A stretch of 5,290 nt of DNA from Pseudomonadota bacterium (GTDB lineage Bacteria > Pseudomonadota > Gammaproteobacteria > UBA5335). Below the pieces are notes generated by a model, which searched no databases, was not told the origin of the DNA, and worked only from the letters and a program-made list of their open reading frames with translations. Below are positions 1 through 5,290 of this stretch, piece after piece. Where the stretch lies: contig PKCW01000189.1 of NCBI GenBank assembly GCA_002862965.1, positions 1 through 5,290 on the forward strand. Direction: 5' to 3'. The translations under genes and the position numbers were made by a program. The number at the start of each line of letters is the position of its first letter. Positions within the stretch are counted from its first letter, which is position 1.

Positions 1-450
1 TGGGGGGGGGCGCCCGTGGGCGCGTCTTTTAGGCGCAGTGCGTGCCTCACGGGTCACGGCTCGAGGCCTTGAGGGACCGGCCAGGCCCACGCGCTCACCG
101 CCATGACGGATGATTTCCTCGACCACCGTGCGTTGCTGGTTGACCTTGATGGGGTAGACGGCGGTGTAGCCGCCCCCATAGCCGTGATGGTCGATGGCCG
201 CGCCGAAGGCGCCGCACAGGGTGTCGACCCGATCGTGGAGGATGTCGGAGAAGCGCACCAGGATGGGCAGGTTCAACCCGGACTGCGTCATCCGCTGGGC
301 CAGTTCCGGCAGGGCAATGCGGCCCTTGGCCGGATCGCGCAGCGGCAGCGCGACGACGCTCCCCTGCGCATCGACGTCGAAATAGCCCTCACTCCATTCC
401 GGAACGTTGTAGCGGTCGCGAGCAGGAACGGATGCAGCGTCACGGGTCAT
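1..450 (-). CDS. speA: Biosynthetic arginine decarboxylase, N-terminal part (partial, disrupted near the edge)
   Basis: PLP-dependent decarboxylase converting arginine to agmatine, the first step of the agmatine route to putrescine. The minus-strand frame starts with ATG at 450-448 and is open to the window edge (150 codons; the family is about 630 residues). Residues 14-123 read like SpeA: YNVPEWSEGYFDV at 14-26, LNLPILVRFSDIL at 59-71, and YPIKVNQQ at 99-106, whose Lys102 is the expected PLP-binding lysine. After Gly122-Leu123 (position 82) the family sequence GLEAGSK is expected, but the frame turns into an Arg/Pro-rich stretch without similarity, so the last 27 codons are probably not authentic SpeA. 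An in-frame stop at 492-490 and no other start codon between make ATG 450 the only option; no Shine-Dalgarno sequence is visible before it. It is divergent from speE. Family assignment is firm; whether the gene is intact is unknown. Confidence 0.9.
   Translation of the reverse strand, partial: MTRDAASVPARDRYNVPEWSEGYFDVDAQGSVVALPLRDPAKGRIALPELAQRMTQSGLNLPILVRFSDILHDRVDTLCGAFGAAIDHHGYGGGYTAVYPIKVNQQRTVVEEIIRHGGERVGLAGPSRPRAVTREARTAPKRRAHGRPPP
10..30 (+). terminator. Weak terminator-like hairpin at the left edge
   Basis: GCGCCC at 10-15 and GGGCGC at 18-23 form a compact inverted repeat (realistically a 5-bp stem with a 4-base loop), followed by GTCTTTT. This resembles a short rho-independent terminator on the plus strand. 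It lies in the stretch where SpeA similarity is lost and next to a run of nine G, so it may be part of a foreign or artefactual sequence. Confidence 0.2.
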
Positions 451-561
451 GAAGGAACCATCAGATGAGGAGCCAGCGGTTCGGGAAGCCTAAAAGATTC
501 GCACGGATCCGGTAAAGCAAACGATGATGACGCTGTCACACGGACGGGCGATTGGCGCGGC

Positions 562-567
562 TATAAT
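562..567 (+). promoter_or_regulatory. speE promoter -10 element
   Basis: A perfect TATAAT hexamer lies 37 bases before the speE ATG, giving a predicted start near 574 and a leader of about 25 bases. No good -35 hexamer is found at 16-18 bases (CACGGA at 539-544 is poor), so the promoter may rely on an activator or on the strong -10 alone. Confidence 0.6.
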
Positions 568-586
568 CAGGCCCCGCAGCGATCCC

Positions 587-593
587 AGGGGAG
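587..593 (+). promoter_or_regulatory. speE ribosome binding site
   Basis: AGGGGAG lies 5 bases before the ATG at 599. It decides this start over an in-frame ATG at 524, which lies upstream of the predicted promoter and would add 25 residues that do not look like the family. Confidence 0.75.
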
Positions 594-598
594 CATAC

Positions 599-1462
599 AT
601 GAGCGTGGACAGCAGCTGGTTTACCGAATTCTACGAGCCGGGCGGCAGCGCCTTCGGCCTCAAGGTGAAGGCGAAACTGCACGAAGAGCAGTCCGTCTAT
701 CAGCACATCGAGATCTACGACACCGAAACCTTCGGTCATCTGATGGTGATCGACGGCTGCGTGATGCTGACCCAGCGTGACAACTTCCTCTATCACGAGA
801 TGATGACGCATCCGGCGCTGTTCACGCACGCCGCGCCGCGACGGGTCGTCGTCATCGGCGGCGGGGATTGCGGCACGCTGCGCGAGGTGCTGCGCCACGA
901 CATCGTGCAACAGGCCATGCAGGTCGAGATCGACGAGCGCGTGACGCGCCTCTCCGAGCGCTACTTCCCGGAGCTGTGCACGGCCAACGGCGATCCGCGC
1001 GCCGAACTGCGCTTCGAGGACGGCATCGCCTGGTTCGCCCATGCGCCGGCCGGCAGCGTCGATGTGGTGATCGTGGACAGCACCGATCCGGTCGGCCCGG
1101 CGGAGGGGCTCTTTTCCGAGCCGTTCTATCGCGACGTGCACCGCGTGCTGGCCCCGGGTGGCCTCATCGTGCAGCAGAGCGAATCGCCGCTGTATCACGT
1201 CGACCTGCTCTGCAGCGTCCATGGCGCCCTGCGCCGCGCCGGGTTTGCCGACGTCAAGACCCTGCACTATCCGCAGCCGGTCTATCCGTCCGGCTGGTGG
1301 AGCGCCACGCTGGCCTGCAAGGACGGCCCCGTCCGCCCGATGCGGCTGGAGGCGGCGCGCAAGGCCGCTTTCCCGACGCGTTACTACTCGGTGGACATGC
1401 ACCAGGCGGCCTTCGTGCTGCCGCCGTATCTGGCGGATGCCCTGGCAGGTGTCGCCGGCTGA
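599..1462 (+). CDS. speE: Spermidine synthase (polyamine aminopropyltransferase)
   Basis: Cytosolic enzyme transferring the aminopropyl group of decarboxylated SAM to putrescine, giving spermidine and methylthioadenosine. The 287-residue length is normal for the family. Residues 7-60 are the N-terminal beta-strand domain (WFTEFYEPG at 7-15, LMVIDGCVMLTQRD at 48-61, YHEMMTHPAL at 65-74). The Rossmann-like domain follows: VVVIGGGDCGTLREVL at 83-98, VEID at 109-112 (acidic residues holding the nucleoside), and DVVIVDSTDPVGPAEGLF from 155, where Asp160 and Asp163 match the catalytic and substrate-binding aspartates. The C-terminus carries RYYSVDMHQAAFVLPPYL. Deviations from the common pattern are Cys91 where GGGDGGT is usual, QQSESP instead of QGESP, and GWWSATLAC after YPS. 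The neighbouring speA argues for spermidine as product, but length and fold alone cannot exclude another aminopropyl acceptor. It has its own promoter and is convergent with glk 10 bases downstream. Confidence 0.93.
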   Translation: MSVDSSWFTEFYEPGGSAFGLKVKAKLHEEQSVYQHIEIYDTETFGHLMVIDGCVMLTQRDNFLYHEMMTHPALFTHAAPRRVVVIGGGDCGTLREVLRHDIVQQAMQVEIDERVTRLSERYFPELCTANGDPRAELRFEDGIAWFAHAPAGSVDVVIVDSTDPVGPAEGLFSEPFYRDVHRVLAPGGLIVQQSESPLYHVDLLCSVHGALRRAGFADVKTLHYPQPVYPSGWWSATLACKDGPVRPMRLEAARKAAFPTRYYSVDMHQAAFVLPPYLADALAGVAG

Positions 1463-1472
1463 GGCCGAAGCC

Positions 1473-2444
1473 CTATCTGCGCGGATGCTCGCGTTCCGGG
1501 ATCAGGCTGGCCAGCCCCCGGAACGCGGTGTCCGGCGCCGTCACCAGATGAACGGGAATGGCCGCGAGATAGTCGCGGTAGCGCCCCTTGGCGCAGAAGC
1601 GTTCCATGAACGGCGAGGCGCGCAGTGGCGCGATCAGATCGGGCAGGATGCCGCCGCACAGGTAGACGCCGCCGCGCGCGCCCAGGGTCAGGGCCAGATT
1701 GCCGGCCACGGTACCGAGGAACGCAAGGAAATAGCCCAGGGCCTCGTCGGCGAGGGCTTCCCGGCCGGCGCGCAGGGTGATTTCCGGCGGTGCCGAGAGC
1801 GCGGGCGCGCCTGCGTCCGCAGCCAGATGGTTGTAGAGCGCGAGGAGCCCCGGGCCGCTGACCACCCGCTCGGCCGAGACGTGGCCCCATTGACGCCTCA
1901 AGGCATCGAGCAAGGCGCTCTCGCGCGCGTCCGCGGGCGCCAGCGTGACATGCCCGCCTTCGCCCGCCAGCGCCAGCCAGCCGGTTTCGTGCGGCAGGAG
2001 CCCGGATACGCCCAGCCCCGTACCGGGGCCGATCACGGCCAGCGGCGCGTGCGGCCAGGGTTCGCCCGCGTTCAGGACCGTCCGCTCGTCCGCGGTCACA
2101 TGGGGAATGCCCAATGCCTGCGCGGTGAAATCGTTGACGAGGCGCACGGCATCCAGATCGAGCGCGGCGGCCAGCGCGCCGGGTTCGAGACGCCAGCCGC
2201 GGTTGGTGAGCGTCACGGACCCGTCCCGTTCGGTCGGTCCGGCAACGGCCAGGATCGCGCTGTGAGGCGCCGGCAGAGGCTGGCTCGCCAGATGATGACG
2301 CACGATGGCCGTGAGATCGGGGAACTCGCGGTTGCGATAGCGACCGATGGCGCCCTGCCGTCCGCCCTGATACAGCGTGAGCCGCGTGTGGGTGCCGCCG
2401 ATGTCGCCCAGCAGATGGCTGTGGGGTCGGGCCTGTCCGCTCAT
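1473..2444 (-). CDS. glk: Glucokinase (Glk family, bacterial type)
   Basis: Cytosolic kinase making glucose-6-phosphate from glucose and ATP, feeding glycolysis, Entner-Doudoroff or the pentose phosphate path. The 323-residue protein has the Glk signatures in order: LLGDIGGTHTRLTLY at 11-25 (ATP phosphate-binding loop), LVNDFTAQALGIP at 102-114 with Asp105 as the probable catalytic base, IGPGTGLGVSGLL at 138-150, LAGEGGHVTLAP at 159-170 with Glu162 and His165 in the expected sugar-binding positions, and YLCGGILPDL near the C-terminus. This is the E. coli Glk type, not a ROK-family kinase. ATG 2444 is chosen because AGGAG lies 7 bases before it; an in-frame ATG at 2459 overlaps that site and would add only MRRRL. 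The gene is convergent with speE and divergent from nadC, neither functionally linked, so it is probably transcribed alone. Confidence 0.93.
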   Translation of the reverse strand: MSGQARPHSHLLGDIGGTHTRLTLYQGGRQGAIGRYRNREFPDLTAIVRHHLASQPLPAPHSAILAVAGPTERDGSVTLTNRGWRLEPGALAAALDLDAVRLVNDFTAQALGIPHVTADERTVLNAGEPWPHAPLAVIGPGTGLGVSGLLPHETGWLALAGEGGHVTLAPADARESALLDALRRQWGHVSAERVVSGPGLLALYNHLAADAGAPALSAPPEITLRAGREALADEALGYFLAFLGTVAGNLALTLGARGGVYLCGGILPDLIAPLRASPFMERFCAKGRYRDYLAAIPVHLVTAPDTAFRGLASLIPEREHPRR

Positions 2445-2451
2445 GAGCCGT

Positions 2452-2456
2452 CTCCT
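2452..2456 (-). promoter_or_regulatory. glk ribosome binding site
   Basis: On the minus strand AGGAG (2456-2452) lies 7 bases before the ATG at 2444. It favours this start over the ATG at 2459, five codons upstream. Confidence 0.7.
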
Positions 2457-2477
2457 CATCCTCGGGCGTGCCGCGTC

Positions 2478-2486
2478 AGTCTAACA
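2478..2486 (-). promoter_or_regulatory. glk promoter, extended -10
   Basis: Read on the minus strand this is TGTTAGACT, an extended -10 (TGn followed by TAGACT at 2483-2478). The predicted start is near 2471, and the hexamer begins 39 bases before the glk ATG. No convincing -35 is visible. An almost identical core on the other strand serves nadC. Confidence 0.5.
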
Positions 2487-2531
2487 GCCGCGGGGGGTCG
2501 ATCGAGACTCGCCTGCGCCGATGCCGGCCGC

Positions 2532-2537
2532 TAGACT
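2532..2537 (+). promoter_or_regulatory. nadC promoter -10 element
   Basis: TAGACT, in the context CGGCCGCTAGACTGCCGC (2525-2542), matches the glk core on the opposite strand at 15 of 18 positions. The hexamer begins 39 bases before the nadC ATG, the same distance as for glk. The -35 region is weak. Confidence 0.45.
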
Positions 2538-2570
2538 GCCGCTTCGTCCACGGAGAACGGTTCCTGCGCC

Positions 2571-3425
2571 ATGTCCCAGCCGGTCTGTCCACCCGAAGAA
2601 CCTCTCATCCTGGCTGCGGTGCGCGCGGCCTTGGCCGAGGACGTGGGCGCCGGCGATGCCACCGCACACCTCGTTCCCGACCGACCGGCGCGGGCTCGGC
2701 TCATCTGCCGCGAGGCGGCGGTCCTCTGTGGTCGGCCCTGGTTCGATGCGGTCTATCGCGCGCTCGACGCGGGGGTTCACGTGCGCTGGCATGCGGGCGA
2801 CGGCGAGGCGCTGACGCCCGGGCAGACGGTCTGCGAGATCGAGGGGAGCGCGCCGGCGATTTTGACCGGTGAACGGACGGCGCTGAATTTCCTGCAGACG
2901 CTCTCGGGCACGGCCACCCTCACGCGCCGCTACGTCGACGCCGTGGCCGGCAGTCGGGCGCGGATCTTCGACACCCGCAAGACCCTGCCGGGCCTGCGGG
3001 CCGCGCAAAAATACGCCGTGCGCTGCGGCGGCGGCGGCAACCAGCGCATGGGCCTGTTCGATGCCATGCTGATCAAGGAAAACCACATTGCAGCCGCCGG
3101 CAGCTTGACGGCTGCGGTTCTGGCCGCGCGCCGGTGCCATCCGGAGCTGCCGCTGCAGGTCGAGGTCGAGACGCGCGAGCAACTCGACGAAGCGCTCGGA
3201 CTCGATGTCCGGTCGGTGCTGCTCGACAATTTCGACCTCGCCCAGCTCATCCGGGCCGTGGCCCTGCGCGATCAGCGCGGCGCCACGACCGAACTGGAGG
3301 CTTCGGGCGGGATCGCGCTCGATACGGTGGCCCAGATCGCCGCAACCGGCGTCGACCGTATTTCCGTCGGCAGCCTGACCAAGCACGTGCAGGCCGTGGA
3401 TTTCTCGCTGCGCATCGTCGCTTGA
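2571..3425 (+). CDS. nadC: Nicotinate-nucleotide pyrophosphorylase (quinolinate phosphoribosyltransferase)
   Basis: Converts quinolinate and PRPP to nicotinate mononucleotide, CO2 and pyrophosphate in de novo NAD synthesis. The 284-residue length is typical. Landmarks in order: LAEDVGAGDAT at 21-31; GERTALNFLQTLSGTAT at 100-116; FDTRKTLPGLRAAQKYAV at 133-150, with Arg136, Lys137 and the following Lys147 as expected active-site residues; CGGGGNQRMGLFDAMLIKENH at 152-172; VEVET at 197-201; LLDNF at 217-221; EASGGI at 243-248; and ISVGSLTKHV at 264-273, the phosphate-binding end of the barrel. All key residues are present. ATG 2571 is the only possible start, since no ATG, GTG or TTG lies in frame between it and the stop at 2532-2534. 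The nearest purine-rich site, GGAG at 2552-2555, is 15 bases away, so initiation may be modest. nadA and nadB are not in the window. Next gene downstream has its own promoter. Confidence 0.95.
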   Translation: MSQPVCPPEEPLILAAVRAALAEDVGAGDATAHLVPDRPARARLICREAAVLCGRPWFDAVYRALDAGVHVRWHAGDGEALTPGQTVCEIEGSAPAILTGERTALNFLQTLSGTATLTRRYVDAVAGSRARIFDTRKTLPGLRAAQKYAVRCGGGGNQRMGLFDAMLIKENHIAAAGSLTAAVLAARRCHPELPLQVEVETREQLDEALGLDVRSVLLDNFDLAQLIRAVALRDQRGATTELEASGGIALDTVAQIAATGVDRISVGSLTKHVQAVDFSLRIVA

Positions 3426-3445
3426 CCCCTCCGGCAACCGGCCTA

Positions 3446-3474
3446 TTGGCGTAAGCTGCTAACGCGCCTACAAT
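3446..3474 (+). promoter_or_regulatory. Promoter of the efflux genes
   Basis: TTGGCG (3446-3451), a 17-base spacer, and TACAAT (3469-3474) form the best sigma70-type promoter in the window. Transcription should begin near 3481, leaving a leader of about 68 bases before the exporter's ATG. The leader carries an inverted repeat. Confidence 0.6.
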
Positions 3475-3519
3475 GCCGGCCAACTTTGCGGCTTGATTAC
3501 AGTCCCCCGACTGGCCGGC
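3475..3519. repeat. 8-bp inverted repeat at the exporter's transcription start
   Basis: GCCGGCCA at 3475-3482 is matched exactly by TGGCCGGC at 3512-3519, with 29 bases between. The left arm starts immediately after the -10 and covers the predicted transcription start. It could be paired regulator half-sites or form a stem in the mRNA leader; chance is possible because the arms are GC-rich. Confidence 0.4.
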
Positions 3520-3548
3520 CGCCCACGAAATCGCAGCGAGTTACAGCA

Positions 3549-5081
3549 ATGGACGCAGTGACCGCCACCCCTGCGCGGGGCAGCGCTTCTCCCTGGCCCG
3601 TCACGGTCGCCGTGATGCTCGGCACCCTGATGGTCATTCTCGACATGACCATCGTCAACGTCAGCCTGCCGCACATGATGGGCTCGCTGGGGGCGACCTC
3701 CGAACAGATCACCTGGGTGCTGACGTCCTACATCGTTGCCGAAGCGGTGATGATTCCCCTCAGCGGCTATCTTGCGAACCGCTTCGGCCGCCGCAACGTG
3801 ATCCTGGTCAGCGTCGTCGGCTTCGTGATCAGCTCCGGGCTCTGCGGGCAGGCCGCCACCCTTACCGAGATGGTGATCTTCCGCATCCTGCAGGGCATTT
3901 TCGGCGCGCCCGTCATCCCGCTCTCCCAGTCGACCCTGCTCGACACCTTCCCGGCCAACGAACGCGGCAAGGCCATGGCCATCTTCGGCATCGGCGTGCT
4001 CATGGCGCCGGCGCTGGGCCCGACCCTGGGCGGCTACATCACCGAGCACTGGGACTGGCGCTGGGTGTTCTACATCAACCTGCCGGTCGGCATCGTCAAT
4101 ATCCTGCTGGCCTGGGCCGTGCTGCCCGATACCGAGCACCGGCGCGATCGCATCGATCTGTTCGGCGCCTTCTGCATGGTCGTCGGCATCGGCGCGTTGC
4201 AGTACGTGCTCGATCAGGGCAACCACGAAAACTGGTTCGAGTCGAACGTGATCGTTTACGGCACCGTGCTGGCTGCCGTCACGCTGGCGGTGTTCTGCAT
4301 GCGGGCCTGGAACCGCCCGGACTCGGTGCTGCAGCTCAACCTCCTGCGCGACCGCAACCTCGCCACGGCCTCGTTCCTGATGATGTGCTTCGGCCTCGGC
4401 CTGTTCGGCACCATCGTGCTGCAGCCGATCCTGCTGCAGGAGCTGCTGGGCTACCCGTCTTCGACGACGGGCCTCATCATGGCGCCACGGGCGCTGTGCA
4501 ATGCAGTGACCATGGCCGTCGTCGCGCCCAACATCCAGCGCATCGGCGCGCGGACCCTGGTCGCCCTGGGGATCGTCATCATGGCCGGCGGGTCGTGGAT
4601 GATGAGTCACTACAACCTCTTCATCAGCCCCTGGTGGGCAGTGGTGCCCGGCATGATCCAGGGGGTGGGTCTGGGCATGGTCTTCGTGCCGCTGGCGACG
4701 ATCGCATTCGACACCATCCCCGAGGGCACTTCCGACCAGGGATCGACGATCTTCAATCTCGCCCGCACGATCGGCAGTTCGATCGGTATCTCGATCGTCA
4801 CCACCATTCTTTCCCGCACCACCCAGGTGCAGTGGAATCAGTTGGGGGGGCATCTCAACCCCTACAACCCCGCCATGCACGAGTTCCTGGCCAGCCGCGG
4901 CATGACCATGGACCATCCGCTGGCGCCCTATGCGCTGGCGGCCGAACTCGGCAAGCAGTCCACCATGGTGGCCTTCGTCAACGATTTCTGGTTCATCACC
5001 GTGGCCATGCTGGCACTGTGCCCGCTGGTGTTGCTGATGCGCGACAGTGGCAAGGGGCTCGATCTTTCTGCCATGCATTGA
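3549..5081 (+). CDS. MFS multidrug exporter, DHA2/EmrB type (14 TM)
   Basis: Inner-membrane drug:proton antiporter, expected to work with a periplasmic adaptor and an outer-membrane channel. The 510-residue length and a hydrophobic profile consistent with 14 helices fit the DHA2 family. Signatures: LDMTIVNVSLP at 31-41 (motif D1 of TM1), WVLTSY at 56-61, GYLANRFGRRNV at 73-84 (motif A, loop 2-3), FRILQGIFGAPVIPLSQS at 111-128 (motif B region with Arg112), and GVLMAPALGPTLGGYI at 149-164 (motif C, typical of antiporters), then WRWVFYINLPVG at 170-181. ATG 3549 is chosen because it leaves a short cytoplasmic tail before TM1; an in-frame TTG at 3486 would lie 5 bases from the predicted transcription start. 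No strong Shine-Dalgarno site is visible. An EmrA-like gene follows after 87 bases. The substrate cannot be told from sequence; fatty-acid, dye or antibiotic export are all seen in relatives. Confidence 0.92.
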   Translation: MDAVTATPARGSASPWPVTVAVMLGTLMVILDMTIVNVSLPHMMGSLGATSEQITWVLTSYIVAEAVMIPLSGYLANRFGRRNVILVSVVGFVISSGLCGQAATLTEMVIFRILQGIFGAPVIPLSQSTLLDTFPANERGKAMAIFGIGVLMAPALGPTLGGYITEHWDWRWVFYINLPVGIVNILLAWAVLPDTEHRRDRIDLFGAFCMVVGIGALQYVLDQGNHENWFESNVIVYGTVLAAVTLAVFCMRAWNRPDSVLQLNLLRDRNLATASFLMMCFGLGLFGTIVLQPILLQELLGYPSSTTGLIMAPRALCNAVTMAVVAPNIQRIGARTLVALGIVIMAGGSWMMSHYNLFISPWWAVVPGMIQGVGLGMVFVPLATIAFDTIPEGTSDQGSTIFNLARTIGSSIGISIVTTILSRTTQVQWNQLGGHLNPYNPAMHEFLASRGMTMDHPLAPYALAAELGKQSTMVAFVNDFWFITVAMLALCPLVLLMRDSGKGLDLSAMH

Positions 5082-5099
5082 CGGTCGAGCACATTTTTT
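5057..5099 (+). terminator. Terminator-like hairpin overlapping the exporter's stop
   Basis: GCTCGATC (5057-5064) can pair with GGTCGAGC (5083-5090) as an 8-bp stem with one G-U pair and an 18-base loop, followed after three bases by six T (5094-5099). The stem begins inside the last codons of the exporter. The large loop and gap before the T tract make it imperfect; it could cause partial termination before the adaptor gene. Confidence 0.35.
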
Positions 5100-5154
5100 C
5101 CGGTAACAAGTCGCTTCCGGCGGTTTTCAGGGATGGCCGCCATTCCGAATAGAG

Positions 5155-5158
5155 AGGA
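5155..5158 (+). promoter_or_regulatory. Ribosome binding site of the adaptor gene
   Basis: AGGA inside the purine-rich AGAGAGGA (5151-5158) lies 10 bases before the ATG at 5169 and supports that start. Confidence 0.55.
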
Positions 5159-5168
5159 CGATCCGACC

Positions 5169-5290
5169 ATGCGCATTCTTTGGGCAATCCTTGGCATTGC
5201 TGCCGTCGCCGGAGCCGCGGTAGGCATCCACGCCTATGGCCAGCATCGCGAACACTTCCCCACCACCAACGACGCCTATGTGCGGGCCAA
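5169..5290 (+). CDS. HlyD/EmrA-type membrane fusion protein, N-terminus (partial)
   Basis: Periplasmic adaptor of a tripartite efflux pump, anchored in the inner membrane and linking the exporter to a TolC-type channel. Only 40 codons are present before the right edge. They encode a short start (MR), one hydrophobic segment at about residues 3-20 (ILWAILGIAAVAGAAVGI) without a visible lipobox cysteine, then TTNDAYVRA at 32-40. The pattern T-(D/N)-(D/N)-A-Y-V-x-A just after the anchor is characteristic of EmrA/HlyD-family adaptors, marking the first strand of the barrel-sandwich region. The very short cytoplasmic start resembles many proteobacterial EmrA homologues. Position after an EmrB-type exporter on the same strand strongly supports the call. 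The rest of the protein (usually 350-400 residues) lies outside the window. Confidence 0.85.
   Translation, partial: MRILWAILGIAAVAGAAVGIHAYGQHREHFPTTNDAYVRA

Noticed and set aside
60..73. Near-palindrome CTCGAGGCCTTGAG as an operator or joining site
   Set aside because: It has a mismatch, lies within the unreliable left-edge sequence, and has no second copy in the window.
103..468. A 121-codon plus-strand open frame opposite speA
   Set aside because: The minus strand here encodes unmistakable SpeA sequence including the PLP lysine motif; this frame is its complement.
536..1402. A 288-codon minus-strand open frame opposite speE
   Set aside because: It is antisense to a clear spermidine synthase; the product shows no family pattern and its start has no support.
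1158..2534. A 458-codon plus-strand open frame across the end of speE and all of glk
   Set aside because: It spans two real genes in the wrong frame or strand, is Arg/Ala/Gln-rich without motifs, and conflicts with the strong Glk signatures on the minus strand.
2481..3437. A 318-codon minus-strand open frame opposite nadC
   Set aside because: It is an antisense shadow of a fully convincing NadC, with low-complexity composition.
3429..3444. CCGG-CAA-CCGG hairpin after nadC as a terminator
   Set aside because: The stem is only about 4 bp with no T tract, and the exporter's -35 follows directly.
3468..5078. A 536-codon open frame on the minus strand covering the whole exporter gene
   Set aside because: It mirrors the exporter in a GC-rich sequence. 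Its product is dominated by His, Asp, Gln, Gly and Arg with no recognisable domain, whereas the plus strand encodes clear MFS motifs.
5078..5109. TTGACG at the exporter's stop as a -35 for a separate adaptor promoter
   Set aside because: A good -35 match, but no acceptable -10 lies at 16-18 bases (CGGTAA at 17); TAACAA fits only at a 20-base spacing.

Overview
The window looks like ordinary chromosomal DNA from a GC-rich proteobacterium, most likely a gammaproteobacterium. I base this on the GC content (roughly two thirds G+C by eye), the strong third-position G/C bias in every real gene, and the family types present: a biosynthetic arginine decarboxylase next to spermidine synthase, a bacterial-type glucokinase, NadC and an EmrB-type exporter. 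No genus can be named from the sequence alone. There are no tRNA or rRNA genes, insertion sequences, CRISPR arrays or phage genes.

Layout. 1-450 (minus): the 5' part of speA (arginine decarboxylase), running off the left edge; its similarity to the family stops near position 82 and the first 81 bases look foreign or damaged. 451-598: divergent intergenic region with the speE promoter. 599-1462 (plus): speE (spermidine synthase). 1473-2444 (minus): glk (glucokinase), convergent with speE across only 10 bases. 2445-2570: divergent glk/nadC promoter region with a mirrored pair of promoter cores. 2571-3425 (plus): nadC (quinolinate phosphoribosyltransferase). 3426-3548: intergenic region with a good sigma70-type promoter and an inverted repeat. 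3549-5081 (plus): a 14-TM DHA2/EmrB-type drug exporter. 5082-5168: gap following a possible terminator. 5169 to the right edge (plus): the N-terminus of an HlyD/EmrA-type membrane fusion protein. No gene-free stretch exceeds 300 bases.

How the genes work together. SpeA and SpeE belong to one pathway: arginine to agmatine, then (through enzymes not seen here) to putrescine, then spermidine with decarboxylated SAM as aminopropyl donor. Their divergent arrangement suggests shared control. glk (glucose phosphorylation) and nadC (de novo NAD synthesis) are unrelated housekeeping genes that share a divergent promoter region. The exporter and the adaptor that follows it are the two inner-membrane parts of a tripartite efflux pump; an outer-membrane TolC-type partner would be expected outside the window.

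I found no convincing new biological system. The points most worth a second look are regulatory (the mirrored glk/nadC promoter cores, the inverted repeat at the exporter's start site, and a terminator-like hairpin between exporter and adaptor), plus the abrupt loss of SpeA homology at the left edge, which may be an assembly artefact.
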